Shown here: positions 43,107 through 52,591 of the stretch, piece after piece
Position numbering within the stretch: position 1 is the stretch's first letter
Layout of the letters: every line of letters starts with the position of its first letter
Origin: Perlabentimonas sp046542995
GTDB lineage: Bacteria; Bacteroidota; Bacteroidia; Bacteroidales; Tenuifilaceae
Assembly: GCA_046542995.1 (NCBI GenBank)
Contig: JBKHAH010000001.1
Location: 45,206-109,205, forward strand
DNA: 64,000 nt
Direction: 5' to 3'
Notes under the pieces: generated by a model
What the model saw: only the letters and a program-made list of their open reading frames with translations
The model's database searches: none
What the model was told of the DNA's origin: nothing
Program-made: the position numbers and the translations under genes

Positions 43107-43832
43107 ATGGAAGAAAACAAAGAACAAGAAAAAACTTTCGCCATGCCACGTATTGGCGATAAGGCACCTGAATTTAAAGCAGTAACCACTCAGGGTGACA
43201 TCAATTTTCCAGCTGATTACAAGGGTAGCTGGGTGATCCTTTTTAGCCACCCTGCAGACTTTACCCCTGTCTGTACATCAGAGTTCATGACCTTTGCCAA
43301 TATGGCAGATAAGTTTGCCGAGGCAAACACAAAGTTGGTAGGTCTTTCTGTTGACGGTTTGTATAGTCACATTGCCTGGTTACGTACCATCAAAGAAAAG
43401 ATTGAGTATAAAGGCATGAAAGATATCGAGGTGAAATTCCCCCTAATTGAGGATATCACCATGGATGTGGCCACAAAGTACGGCATGATGATGCCAGGAG
43501 AAAGTAACACGAAAGCGGTGAGGGCAGTATTTGTAATTGACCCTGAAGGCATTGTAAGAACCGTTTTATTCTACCCATTAAGCCTTGGTCGTAATTTCGA
43601 TGAGCTTTATCGAATTGTTATTGCGCTTCAAACGGCCGATGAGTTTAAAGTAGCCACCCCTGCCGACTGGCAGCCGGGTGATGAGGTAATTGTACCAACA
43701 GCAGGATCATGCGGTGTTGCAAAAGAACGCATGGAGAGCAAAGATGAGGATACTCATTGCTACGACTGGTTCTTCTGCACCAAGAAGTTGGATAAGGACA
43801 AGGTGCTAAAGAGTATTCTAAAGAAGAAGTAG
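43107..43832 (+). CDS. peroxiredoxin (Prx6/archaeal-type)
   Basis: 241 residues. The peroxidatic Cys lies in 'HPADFTPVCTSEF' (about 47-59) and the resolving Arg-containing 'VRAVFVIDPEG' follows. The C-terminal extension has 'HCYDWFFC', a CX5C pair as in archaeal-type thioredoxin peroxidases that use C-terminal cysteines for resolution. It reduces peroxides. It is the last gene of the peroxide-defence group, about 120 nt after katG, and ends at a strong terminator. Confidence 0.92.
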   Translation: MEENKEQEKTFAMPRIGDKAPEFKAVTTQGDINFPADYKGSWVILFSHPADFTPVCTSEFMTFANMADKFAEANTKLVGLSVDGLYSHIAWLRTIKEKIEYKGMKDIEVKFPLIEDITMDVATKYGMMMPGESNTKAVRAVFVIDPEGIVRTVLFYPLSLGRNFDELYRIVIALQTADEFKVATPADWQPGDEVIVPTAGSCGVAKERMESKDEDTHCYDWFFCTKKLDKDKVLKSILKKK

Positions 43833-43860
43833 TTTTTAGGTGCTCAACAAACTGATTTTT

Positions 43861-43891
43861 AGGTGTCTCTAACCATTGAGGCACCTTTTTT
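43861..43891 (+). terminator. intrinsic terminator after the peroxiredoxin gene
   Basis: AGGTGTCTC (43861-43869) and GAGGCACCT (43878-43886) form a 9-bp stem with one G-T pair and an 8-nt loop, followed by a run of six T. It lies 29 nt after the stop codon. Confidence 0.85.
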
Positions 43892-43973
43892 GGTTTTTAT
43901 AAAACCCTTAATGGTTTTCTGCAACAAAAAAATTATTTTTGCTGGTAATTTTCCACAAACAAAAAAATTAAAT

Positions 43974-45512
43974 ATGGAGTATTTAACCGATCAGCTGGCC
44001 AACATGCATATTCTAAACCAAATCTGGCTAACCTTCCTGTTGGTAATTACAATGGTATTGGTATCGCGAACTATTGTTGCTGGAACCAGGTACTCTCCTA
44101 TTCTTATTATAGTTGTTTTTGGCTTAATCATGGGTTATGTATTGGTAAATACTGGTATGGGAACCCCAGGCTTAGGTGAATTCCCCATACTCGATTTTAC
44201 TAGCAAAGTTACCATCACTGCTTTAAGCGCATCTTTCTTTGTTGGTGGTCAAGAAATTAGAAAGATATTCACCAACCAGAAAATTGATAAGGAGGATATT
44301 GTAGTTCCCTCCTCAGATGAGATTTTTTTAGGTACCACATTCACCCAGTTCATGTTTCTTATTCGTGCTTTCTTTATTCTAATCGGCATAGAATCAATGA
44401 AAAGGGTAATAATTGGACATCATAATGGAGAACCGCTTGATAATTTCTACCCATTAATAGGCTATTTGGGCATAGTGGGCTCTATTATACTTATTGATTA
44501 CAGGGCCAAAATTAAAAACAAATCCACTTACATCAGAAAAGGATTTATTGAAACAGCAGGCATGCTGGCCGTACTAATTATTGCATGGCATATATCTAAA
44601 TGGATTCGTCCACATATTGCTCTGCCTGAAATTTTCTTTGCCATGATACTATCCGTTTCACTGGGTATGATTTTCTCTCGTTGGAAGTTTGGCCCAACAG
44701 TTCGCTCGTTACTATTTGCAGGAATTCCAGTTGTGCTGGCAGCAAACTTTATGGTAGGTGGTTCAAGAATTGCGGAAGCATTTTCTTTAACCGGAATGAA
44801 TGCCGTCCTCTCTTTTGGATTTTTTGGCCAGCTGCTTTGGATGTTTGGCGGGTTAGCAATTCTTATACTATTAGGAAAAGCCAATCATATCCGAAACTTA
44901 GCACCTGGCATGGCCGGTTCCTTATCACACTCAGGTCTTACTGGCGCCTGTACAGCAGGCGATTTAGGTAACGAGGCACAAGTACGCGCTCCAATAATGA
45001 TTAACATACCATTTATAGGACACATATTTGTTTTTTCAATACTGGCAGCAAGTACCACTGCTGATAAACTACTCATTCCATACACCCTTATTGTCGTTGC
45101 AGCGGGAATAATCCTTACGTACTTTGCACTAAGCACACTAAAAAAATCAAAGGGACAAGAATCAAAAGAAATTCGGGGCCTTATGCTCTTCTCTTTAGGA
45201 TGGCAGCTAGTGGCTGTTTTTGGAGGATTACTTATACTAAACCTGGGAGGCATGGGGTTGAACGATTCCGTTATGGCTAACGCATCGGCAATATCACATT
45301 TCGGATTATTTGCAGCGATACAAGAGGGAATGTTTGGCGAGCAAGCAGCCGGACTTATTGCATTTGTATTCGCAATGCCATTTCTTATTCATCCACTAGT
45401 ATTTGGCATATTTGGAAAAACGGCTGAGAATAATGGGGTAATGCCAGCTAAGGTTGTGTACATACTTGCTTGCATTGGAGTACTTGGAGTTTCGTACGCT
45501 CTGTTTTTCTAA
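43974..45512 (+). CDS. polytopic membrane protein, unknown (transporter-like)
   Basis: 512 residues from the ATG at 43974; the longer GTG frame from 43863 would start inside the terminator and is rejected. About 13-14 hydrophobic helices, with small-residue segments such as 'ALSASFFVGGQE', 'GMAGSLSHSGLTGACTAGDLG' and 'ANASAISHFG' that look like transport-path motifs. I do not recognise the family; a distant relation to sodium:glutamate-type symporters is conceivable but not shown. It begins about 80 nt after the terminator and is transcribed separately, ending in a bidirectional hairpin. Confidence 0.75.
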   Translation: MEYLTDQLANMHILNQIWLTFLLVITMVLVSRTIVAGTRYSPILIIVVFGLIMGYVLVNTGMGTPGLGEFPILDFTSKVTITALSASFFVGGQEIRKIFTNQKIDKEDIVVPSSDEIFLGTTFTQFMFLIRAFFILIGIESMKRVIIGHHNGEPLDNFYPLIGYLGIVGSIILIDYRAKIKNKSTYIRKGFIETAGMLAVLIIAWHISKWIRPHIALPEIFFAMILSVSLGMIFSRWKFGPTVRSLLFAGIPVVLAANFMVGGSRIAEAFSLTGMNAVLSFGFFGQLLWMFGGLAILILLGKANHIRNLAPGMAGSLSHSGLTGACTAGDLGNEAQVRAPIMINIPFIGHIFVFSILAASTTADKLLIPYTLIVVAAGIILTYFALSTLKKSKGQESKEIRGLMLFSLGWQLVAVFGGLLILNLGGMGLNDSVMANASAISHFGLFAAIQEGMFGEQAAGLIAFVFAMPFLIHPLVFGIFGKTAENNGVMPAKVVYILACIGVLGVSYALFF

Positions 45513-45565
45513 AAGCACATAAAAAACTTGGGAATAACTTCTTTTAGGTTGATAATCCAAATTAC

Positions 45566-45604
45566 AAAATGGTGGTGTTTTGATCGCTGAAACACAACCA
45601 TTTT
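45566..45604. terminator. bidirectional terminator hairpin
   Basis: AAAATGGTGGTGTTT (45566-45580) and AAACACAACCATTTT (45590-45604) pair over 15 bp with one mismatch and a 9-nt loop, between two convergent genes. A-rich and T-rich flanks suit both directions. Confidence 0.75.
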
Positions 45605-45614
45605 CTTAGCGAAC

Positions 45615-48488
45615 CTACCCCACCCTAAACTCCATGGCCAAACGGTTCTGTTGATTGGTAATGGTGTTAATAACCTTTTTAAGTGTTAATTTCTCAATTT
45701 CCGATAGAATTTTGGGGTTGATATAATTACTCACATCTAGGTTATGCTCGAACTGCCTGAGCTGATTTTTTATTCGCATAAGCATCAGGAATCGATACCC
45801 CTGTTCTAACTCATTGCGTAGTTCTGATGTGAAGATGCTTGCTGTTTCTAGGGCAAACATCCTCTCGATGGTATTCCGCTCGCCAACACCATATTTCAGA
45901 GACCAAAGTCTTACGATGCTTGTAATTGCAAGTATGGGCAATTTTATATCGTATTCATCCTTCTCTTTAAAACTATCGATGGCTGGTAACTTAAGGTTGA
46001 TGGTGCTTTGGGCTAGGTTATAGAAGAAAACGCTTTTATCCTTTAGCAATATCCTACAGAATTTATGCATCTCATTTGCCAGCTCAAAATCGCCGTAAAC
46101 GGGTCGGAAATCAAAGAAGATAGAAATATTAAGGATTTCTTGCGGATTAGGGATGTTTACCCAGCCTGTGATAGTTTTTTGCCAGCTATCAAAACTCATA
46201 CACCACTCCTCATTCATTGCCATTACCCCTCCCTTACAAAGAGGATATCCTGCCATATTCAATAAATTGCAAACCTTGCTGCCCAGCTTAAGAAAGTACT
46301 CCCTGTTATGAGCATCTTTCTCTTTGCCAAGGGACTTAAACACTATGGCGTTATCCTGATCGGTTGCCAGAGTTTGCTCCCTTCTCCCTTCGCTTCCAAG
46401 GGCTAAAAAAACGAAAGGAACAGGTGGCTCACCAATATCTGCCATCGCATCGGAAATGAGTTTTTCGGAGATAGTGTCAGATATTTTGCTGATGAGCTTT
46501 CCTGTAGTTGAAGCTCCGGTTCCAGATTCTACCAAGTTTCTAATAATATAAGGAAGCCGCTCCATCTCACTGTTAATCTCGTAAACCGATGCAGAGCTTT
46601 GGATTGAATTCACTATATATTCAGGGGTATCCTTTCGGAGTTGCGAGAGTTTTAGCAAGCTAATGTAAGATGGCTTTTCAGTATCCTTAGATTTTACCAC
46701 TACGTACGAAATCCGATGCTGAACCATTAACGAGAATGCATCCATTACCATGTCCTCATCAGAAACAGAAATCACGGGTGCGCTCATTATCTCAGATACA
46801 CGAATTGAACTATCACCCCCCTGAGCAACGACCCTCCTACTTATGTCGCGATGAGTAACCAGTCCCAATATGGAAGCATCGTCCCCCTTAACAAGAAGAA
46901 TATCCGCTTTTACTTTGGTTAGGAGTTTAGCTGCTGCTATAACCGTTGTATCCATATCGCAATGGGGTGCTGGCAAAAGAAAATCCTTGATGGGTTGTAA
47001 AAGGATATTGGCGGTAAGCTGATTGGCTGATGAACTTTTCTCGAAGCTAATATCGCGGGTTAGGTGGTCATAAGCATCAATAATTATCCCATCGCAGTAA
47101 ACCGTTTTGCCATGAGCGTCATTAACGGGGAAAAGCGAAACCAATGCGGGCAGGATGGTACCATCAGCACGCTTGAGTCTGATAAGCCTATCCTTGATAT
47201 GAATGCCCTCGTTAATGGCGCGTACCACCTCCTTCCTCTCCTCATTTACATCGAACAGCTCCTGCACATGTGTGTCGCGTAGCTCGCTTTGCGATGCGTA
47301 GCCCAGCAATTCGAGCGCTTTGGGGTTCATCTCAATAAAACGCGACTGTCGCCCCAGAGTGCAACGAAAAATGCCTAAATTCATTAGCCCTGCTATGGAT
47401 TTGAATTTCTCCATGCTCAGGTCAAGTTCACGCTCAACGTCCTTATGTTTCGAAACATCCTTAACAGCGTATATAACACCCTGCTTGCCCTCTATTTCGA
47501 AGGTTGAACGATTAACTACCACATCAACCATTACACCATTCTTCTTCTTAACTTTCTGCTCGGTTGATATCTCGGGATGTTCCGTCCCCGCTACCTGACC
47601 ATCATCTTTAGTATCAAACTCAATGAAACTAGATAGGGTCTCAAAGAAGAGTGGATCTTTCTGGTCAAATTCTTCTTGTGAATATCCTAGTAGATTAAGC
47701 AGATAAGGATTACAGTAAGCTATCTCGTTTCCTATCATCATTAACACCCCATCGGTTGATGCTTCTACCAGTTTTTTGTATCGCTCCATGGAATCGCGAA
47801 GTCGTTCCTGCGCCAATTGTCGTTCTCTTTCGGCCACGTAGTTTCGCCGGGCCAAGTAGGTAATAAATGCTCCAATTAGTATGGTTATAAGTATGGATAT
47901 CCAAAGCAAACTACTAGTAATCCTAGTTATTTCGGTTTTCACATCCTCAATGTAAATACCCGTACCTACTATCCAACCCCAAGGCTCAAACTCCTTAACA
48001 TACGATAGTTTAGGAACTACTTTTGTGCTATCGTCCTTCCACTGCCATTTATAATCGACATACCCATAGCCATGTTTATGAACAACATCCACCATCTCAA
48101 CGAAAAGCTTCTTCCCACCCAAGTCCTCATAATCGGACAAGTCCATTTCATTTAATGATGGTCGGTAAGGATGCATTACCATACGGGGTAGCGTATCGGT
48201 AATCCAAAAATAGTCCTTAAGCTCATCGCCCCAGCGCATATCCCCAATAATTAATGCAGCTTCCTTCTGTGCCATTTGGAGAGAAAAATCTGCATCTACC
48301 ATTAAATCGAGCTTATGCATTACGCTCCATGCTACATTGGTTAACTCACGAATGGTCTCACGTTTTTTATCCATCAAGCTATCGCGGTAGTTGGGTATTA
48401 CAAAAAGATATATGGCTACCAAGAATATTAGCACAGCCACCATTGAAGGAAGCAAAATGCGTGAAAAGAAGCGAGTATTGAGGTTCAT
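45615..48488 (-). CDS. transmembrane Cache-PAS-PAS-CBS-DUF294 nucleotidyltransferase sensor
   Basis: 957 residues. TM near 11-31, a periplasmic single-Cache domain (about 35-190; 'DYFWITDTLPRMVMHPYRP', 'WGWIVGTGIYIEDV'), TM near 193-212, two PAS domains (about 235-350 and 360-475), a CBS pair (about 500-620; 'GLVTHRDISRRVV', 'HRISYVVVKSK'), a DUF294 nucleotidyltransferase with 'GSEGRREQTLATDQDNA' (about 683-699), and its C-terminal partner domain (about 820-950). It should sense an extracellular ligand and, through adenine nucleotides at CBS, control nucleotide transfer to a protein or small molecule. It is the last gene of the symporter operon; related proteins regulate acetate-type symporters in other phyla, but there usually with a cNMP-binding domain instead of Cache/PAS. 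Confidence 0.85.
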   Translation of the reverse strand: MNLNTRFFSRILLPSMVAVLIFLVAIYLFVIPNYRDSLMDKKRETIRELTNVAWSVMHKLDLMVDADFSLQMAQKEAALIIGDMRWGDELKDYFWITDTLPRMVMHPYRPSLNEMDLSDYEDLGGKKLFVEMVDVVHKHGYGYVDYKWQWKDDSTKVVPKLSYVKEFEPWGWIVGTGIYIEDVKTEITRITSSLLWISILITILIGAFITYLARRNYVAERERQLAQERLRDSMERYKKLVEASTDGVLMMIGNEIAYCNPYLLNLLGYSQEEFDQKDPLFFETLSSFIEFDTKDDGQVAGTEHPEISTEQKVKKKNGVMVDVVVNRSTFEIEGKQGVIYAVKDVSKHKDVERELDLSMEKFKSIAGLMNLGIFRCTLGRQSRFIEMNPKALELLGYASQSELRDTHVQELFDVNEERKEVVRAINEGIHIKDRLIRLKRADGTILPALVSLFPVNDAHGKTVYCDGIIIDAYDHLTRDISFEKSSSANQLTANILLQPIKDFLLPAPHCDMDTTVIAAAKLLTKVKADILLVKGDDASILGLVTHRDISRRVVAQGGDSSIRVSEIMSAPVISVSDEDMVMDAFSLMVQHRISYVVVKSKDTEKPSYISLLKLSQLRKDTPEYIVNSIQSSASVYEINSEMERLPYIIRNLVESGTGASTTGKLISKISDTISEKLISDAMADIGEPPVPFVFLALGSEGRREQTLATDQDNAIVFKSLGKEKDAHNREYFLKLGSKVCNLLNMAGYPLCKGGVMAMNEEWCMSFDSWQKTITGWVNIPNPQEILNISIFFDFRPVYGDFELANEMHKFCRILLKDKSVFFYNLAQSTINLKLPAIDSFKEKDEYDIKLPILAITSIVRLWSLKYGVGERNTIERMFALETASIFTSELRNELEQGYRFLMLMRIKNQLRQFEHNLDVSNYINPKILSEIEKLTLKKVINTITNQQNRLAMEFRVG

Positions 48489-48520
48489 ATTGGTTGATTG
48501 ATTGGGTGTTTACTATGCAT

Positions 48521-49267
48521 TTAATCTGGCTTTATGAATATTGGTCTTAACTCGTATGTGCTGGTATCAAAAATTATTGCAGCACTAGGTTTTGCGTTTC
48601 GCACAATGGCAGGACAAAGAACTATTCTAGTCTTTCGGCTTACTTTTGTTTTTTTATAGTTTGGTGCCGACCAAAATAGTTTGCTAAGAATGGTAGGTCC
48701 TTGGGGATGGCAATGCCCAACAAATGCAAGGTTGGTTTCACACTCCTTCATTAACCTAAAATGCGGACGCAACTCGCCCACCCTATATGGGAACCATCGG
48801 CTAACTCCTGCCAAATCAGGTTGTAGAAAATGCGAAAGCATAATTTGACTATGGCTATTATCAATTACTTTGGTCTCATGTAATCTAGCCAAAAACGCTT
48901 CATTTTCAGGTGAAAGGTTTGGCTTAACTTCCTTCTCATAAAGCCAAAGGGTATTGTTTGACAGGGCATAACGTTCGTTTAGGGTAAACTCATACCAGTT
49001 TAAGGGTATATTCTTCTCAAGATGGTAAGTTGGTAGTCTCTGAGCACTAAAAAGGTCGTGATTGCCTGCTAACACAATATCTGCAAATTCTCTTAATAAA
49101 TCGATACAAGCATTGGCATCGGGGGTATGGTTGTAGAACTCTGGAGCAAAACCAGTAATATCACCAAGGCATGCTAATATATCATAACCAGAAGTTTTAA
49201 GAGCGTCAAGAGCCTTTTCTAACATCTCAAAATCTTCATGAATATCGGTTATAATAGCTATTCGCAT
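48521..49267 (-). CDS. calcineurin-like metallophosphoesterase
   Basis: 248 residues. The di-metal motifs appear in order: 'TDIHED' (DxH, about 7-12), 'CLGDITG' (GDxxG, about 34-40), 'LAGNHD' (GNHD, about 70-75), a His in 'MLSHFLQPD' and 'GHCHPQG' (GHxH, about 185-191). It is cytoplasmic, a single-domain YfcE/MJ0936-like phosphodiesterase. It is next to the nucleotidyltransferase sensor gene (32 nt), so it could act on the nucleotide adduct made by that protein; this is an inference from context. Confidence 0.85.
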   Translation of the reverse strand: MRIAIITDIHEDFEMLEKALDALKTSGYDILACLGDITGFAPEFYNHTPDANACIDLLREFADIVLAGNHDLFSAQRLPTYHLEKNIPLNWYEFTLNERYALSNNTLWLYEKEVKPNLSPENEAFLARLHETKVIDNSHSQIMLSHFLQPDLAGVSRWFPYRVGELRPHFRLMKECETNLAFVGHCHPQGPTILSKLFWSAPNYKKTKVSRKTRIVLCPAIVRNAKPSAAIIFDTSTYELRPIFIKPD

Positions 49268-49331
49268 AGTATTTGATATATAAATACCAAATTTACTAAA
49301 AGAATGCTGTTGTTAATCGAAAAAACTAACT

Positions 49332-50099
49332 TTATTCTGTAGTTTTCTTTCTATCCTTTGGAAAGAAGCTACGGAGAATATTTGGCTTCTTCAGGGGCTG
49401 ATTCAGAAGGATATTGAGATTATTCTCGGCCGTTAAGTTATCGGACCAATATTCCAAAGCTTTAAGGTACTCGTTTACAGCATCATCATATCGCTCATTA
49501 TGTCGATATACCATGCCTATATTAGTATGACTAACGGATAATCGTCGATTTGTCTCAAATTGTGCATCAACAATCTCCTTGGTTCGCTTTTTTATATACC
49601 TCTTTATGTTTTGCCCACGAAATGTACTGTCGTTTGGGCTGAAATAGGTGCTAAGTTTTATTTTGATTTCCTCGGGATTTTTTTCGCCCCAAAAAGAAAG
49701 CCAGCTGTTATATATCTCGATACTTCTGAGCACATTTTCTTTTGAAAGATTCAGCAAGGAATCCTTTGTTTTACTTGTGTTTTGAGGCTGAAGAGCCATT
49801 GCAAGGTAAGCGGCAGCTCTGTTGTTATACAAAACACCAACCTCGTAGGATTCTTTGTAATGAGGGTAGTTTGAGTAGATTGATTCAATACTATCCATTA
49901 ACTGAAAAACCCCTTGGTAATTAGATGATTTTGCCAAATCATTGTAATCTTCGTACAGCTCATTGGCCTTAACCACCCGTGGGTCTATTGATAGGTTCTC
50001 GTACTTATAGTAGTACGAAACTCCGAGAAAAGTGAGAACCACAATGGTACTCATCACTATAATGAGCCCCATTGTGGTCTTGTTCATTTTTAATATCAT
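49332..50099 (-). CDS. membrane-anchored TPR-like protein
   Basis: 255 residues with one N-terminal TM helix (about 8-28; 'GLIIVMSTIVVLTFLGVSYYY') and a helical repeat body in which 'HTNIGMVYRHNERYDDAVNEYLKALEYW' is a clear TPR (about 195-222). The start may be ATG 50099 or ATG 50087. It follows the symporter gene by 2 nt, so it is co-transcribed; it may be an accessory of the transporter complex. No specific family recognised. Confidence 0.7.
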   Translation of the reverse strand: MILKMNKTTMGLIIVMSTIVVLTFLGVSYYYKYENLSIDPRVVKANELYEDYNDLAKSSNYQGVFQLMDSIESIYSNYPHYKESYEVGVLYNNRAAAYLAMALQPQNTSKTKDSLLNLSKENVLRSIEIYNSWLSFWGEKNPEEIKIKLSTYFSPNDSTFRGQNIKRYIKKRTKEIVDAQFETNRRLSVSHTNIGMVYRHNERYDDAVNEYLKALEYWSDNLTAENNLNILLNQPLKKPNILRSFFPKDRKKTTE

Positions 50100-50101
50100 A
50101 T

Positions 50102-51772
50102 CTATTCGTGTACCTGTTCAACCAAGAACTTGCGTATTTCAACAGGAGTTGGTTTAGTTAGCTTAGAAACTATAATGTTTGTAATAATTGCCAATGGTGC
50201 TCCAAACCATGCAAAATACCAAGCCCCCAAGTAGTAGTTAATAAAATCTTGGTAAGGTAGAATTACACCAACTCTTCCTGCTACAAAGTAGGTTATTGAA
50301 ATAATCGAGATAAATCCCCCCGCAATCAGCCCTGCTTTTGCTCCTTCTCTGTTGGAGCCGCTCCACCATATTCCTAGCAGGAATAACGGAAAGATCGTAC
50401 AGGCAGCAATGGAGAATGCTAATGCCACAAGCTGTGCAATAAGAGCAAGCTCGAGCATAGCAATAAAGGCAACGATAATTGCCATTAGGATGGTTCCCAT
50501 TCGGGCAATTCGAAGTTGCATTGAAGAAGTAGCCTCGGGATTTATAACCTTAACATAAAGATCGTGAGAGAAGGCTGACGCTCCGGCAACAAGTAATCCA
50601 GATGTAGTAGAGAAAGCTGCCGACACAGCACCTGCGGCTAAAAGACCAACAATTAAGGGATGGATATTACCTAACTGTGCAGTGTAAACCACAATAGCGT
50701 CAGGTGCTAGGCTTCCCACCTCAGGATGTGCAGCTAGTATTTTCCCAAAAGCGGCATAAATAGGAGCAGTCCAATAAACAATACAGATAAAGAACAATCC
50801 CCAAACAACTGACCAGCGAGCATCCCTTGGATTTGGAACTACATAGAAACGTTGAATAACGTGTGGTAATCCAGCCGTTCCAAGCATCAGCGCAAAAACA
50901 ATAGCCATCCACTGAAAGAAAGTTCCACCAGAGGAAACTGACCAAGGCATCGCATACTCTGGTGAAGCAACCATGGCAAAGGAATGACCATAAGTATTGA
51001 AAAGTTCCTTGGCTTCACCAAGCGGAACACCCGATACTATATCGGATACTAAAGAACCATAGCCAAGGGGTGGCATAAGCCAGAAGTAATCGAACTTGAA
51101 CAGTAATACGAATAGTGGAATTACAAATGAAACAGCAATAATTACATACTGTATTTGCATATTCTTAGTAACACCAAGCATACCTGAAATAAGTGTGTAT
51201 GATAGTACAACTCCTCCACCCAGAAGTACAGCCCAAACGTAATCGATACCAAGTATCCATTTAAACATTAAGCCAATTCCTCCAAATTGTGCTACTGCGT
51301 ATGAAATAGAAATAAGAATTGCAATAAGTGCTGCTACAATTCGAAGGCTGCGGGAATAAAACCTGTCACCAATAAAATCGGGAGCGGTATATTTTCCGTA
51401 CTTTCTAATCTGTCCGGCCATAAGGATAAGAAGCAGCACGTATCCACCTGTCCAACCAACCACATAGGCAAGGCCATGGTAGCCCGACCCGAACATTAAT
51501 GCAGCCATTCCCAGAACGCTTGCTGCACTCATCCAGTTTGAGGCTATGGCCATTCCGGAACCTACACGCGAGATGCTTCTTCCAGCAGCATAGTAATCGG
51601 TGGTATTCTTTGCGCGGAAAAATATTCCTACCATTACAAAGATTACCAAGATTAAAATAAGAATTACGGCGGGTCCAACCTTAAAACTACCTTCTAATTC
51701 AGTGGCAGTAGCAGCTGCTTGAGCGGCAAATGAGGCAACAAGCATTATGATGAGAAAATATATCTTTTTCAT
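50102..51772 (-). CDS. sodium:solute symporter (ActP/VC_2705-like)
   Basis: 556 residues. An initial signal-like helix is followed by about 13 TM segments with SSS-family signatures: 'TTDYYAAGRSISRVGSGMAIASNWMSAAS' region (about 57-85), 'YTAPDFIGDRFYSR' and 'AGLPHVIQRFYVVPNPRDAR' (about 295-314). It resembles the cation:acetate symporter subgroup (VC_2705), so a monocarboxylate such as acetate is a likely substrate, though this is inferred. The upstream DUF4212-like gene (23 nt) is the usual small partner of this subgroup, and the downstream sensor has CBS/DUF294 domains also typical of these operons. Confidence 0.9.
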   Translation of the reverse strand: MKKIYFLIIMLVASFAAQAAATATELEGSFKVGPAVILILILVIFVMVGIFFRAKNTTDYYAAGRSISRVGSGMAIASNWMSAASVLGMAALMFGSGYHGLAYVVGWTGGYVLLLILMAGQIRKYGKYTAPDFIGDRFYSRSLRIVAALIAILISISYAVAQFGGIGLMFKWILGIDYVWAVLLGGGVVLSYTLISGMLGVTKNMQIQYVIIAVSFVIPLFVLLFKFDYFWLMPPLGYGSLVSDIVSGVPLGEAKELFNTYGHSFAMVASPEYAMPWSVSSGGTFFQWMAIVFALMLGTAGLPHVIQRFYVVPNPRDARWSVVWGLFFICIVYWTAPIYAAFGKILAAHPEVGSLAPDAIVVYTAQLGNIHPLIVGLLAAGAVSAAFSTTSGLLVAGASAFSHDLYVKVINPEATSSMQLRIARMGTILMAIIVAFIAMLELALIAQLVALAFSIAACTIFPLFLLGIWWSGSNREGAKAGLIAGGFISIISITYFVAGRVGVILPYQDFINYYLGAWYFAWFGAPLAIITNIIVSKLTKPTPVEIRKFLVEQVHE

Positions 51773-51795
51773 ATTTGATTTCGGTTTATTTTGTT

Positions 51796-52542
51796 TTAGG
51801 ACATTAAATGTTCCATCTCTATTTTATCGGTTCTAACACAGTAAATCCAGCATAAACCAATAAATAAACAGAGTAAGAATACTGCTGTATAGAAATAGTG
51901 AAAAGGAAATCCTAAGAATTTTGTGTCGGTTAACACTGAGCGATTATGAATAAGATAAAAATCCATGGCACTTGCAACGATTGCTTTATTGTTATCGCTA
52001 AACTGCTCTATTGCGTTGGATTTTACAAAGAACGGAATGGCTATTCTTCGGGCATCTTCTGCATCTATATTAAGTAAAGAAGAGATGTTAGTCTCCAATG
52101 CTAACTTTGCAGCACGATAATCGCTATCGAGAATACTTAAATTCTGATTCATTATACGCTCAAAATCTTGAACATGCCCCAAAAGTTCCTCGTTTTCTTC
52201 TTCAACCAATTGGAAAACTGACCATGAGAATGCGTTTTCTAAAGCAACTTTATGCTCTTCTTTTATATAAACCTTTGCAAGCGCCTGCAGAACAGATTTT
52301 GAGAAAACCTCCATCTCTTGCTCATCTGCATCTCCCGATTGAATATTGTCCCAAACTTGAATAAATTCTGTATGTGCAGGCTCGGGGGTGGGTTTGCCCA
52401 TAACCTTTAGCAATATCTGAAAACCAAATATTGCAACAGCCCAAATAGCTATGAGCCATAATGTCATGTTTCGGTTCTTTCGCGCCCGAGTGGAAACGGG
52501 TTTAAAAAAACTAACATGATAATCGTTTTGATTGTTCTCCAT
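51796..52542 (-). CDS. DUF4212-like symporter partner with inserted soluble domain
   Basis: 248 residues from the ATG at 52542 (MENNQNDYHVSFF), which lies 42 nt after a -7 box; longer frames to 52656 start upstream of that box. The N-terminus 'RARKNRNMTLWLIAIWAVAIFGFQILL' region and the C-terminus 'LGFPFHYFYTAVFLLCLFIGLCWIYCVRTDKIE' region resemble the two TM halves of DUF4212, the small subunit encoded with VC_2705-type symporters. Between them sits about 140 residues of charged, helical sequence not found in ordinary DUF4212 (which are near 90 residues). The insert should face the periplasm. First gene of the operon. Confidence 0.65.
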   Translation of the reverse strand: MENNQNDYHVSFFKPVSTRARKNRNMTLWLIAIWAVAIFGFQILLKVMGKPTPEPAHTEFIQVWDNIQSGDADEQEMEVFSKSVLQALAKVYIKEEHKVALENAFSWSVFQLVEEENEELLGHVQDFERIMNQNLSILDSDYRAAKLALETNISSLLNIDAEDARRIAIPFFVKSNAIEQFSDNNKAIVASAMDFYLIHNRSVLTDTKFLGFPFHYFYTAVFLLCLFIGLCWIYCVRTDKIEMEHLMS

Positions 52543-52583
52543 AGGGAATAAGGTTTTAAATGTTAGTTGGTTTGTATACATAG

Positions 52584-52591
52584 CAAATATA
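52584..52591 (-). promoter_or_regulatory. -7 promoter box of the symporter operon
   Basis: TATATTTG on the minus strand matches TAnnTTTG, 41 nt before the ATG at 52542, and argues against the upstream start candidates of that gene. Confidence 0.5.

Noticed and set aside
43863..43973. N-terminal extension of the multi-TM protein from a GTG start
   Set aside because: The start would lie inside the peroxiredoxin terminator and the extension is not membrane-protein-like; ATG 43974 is better.
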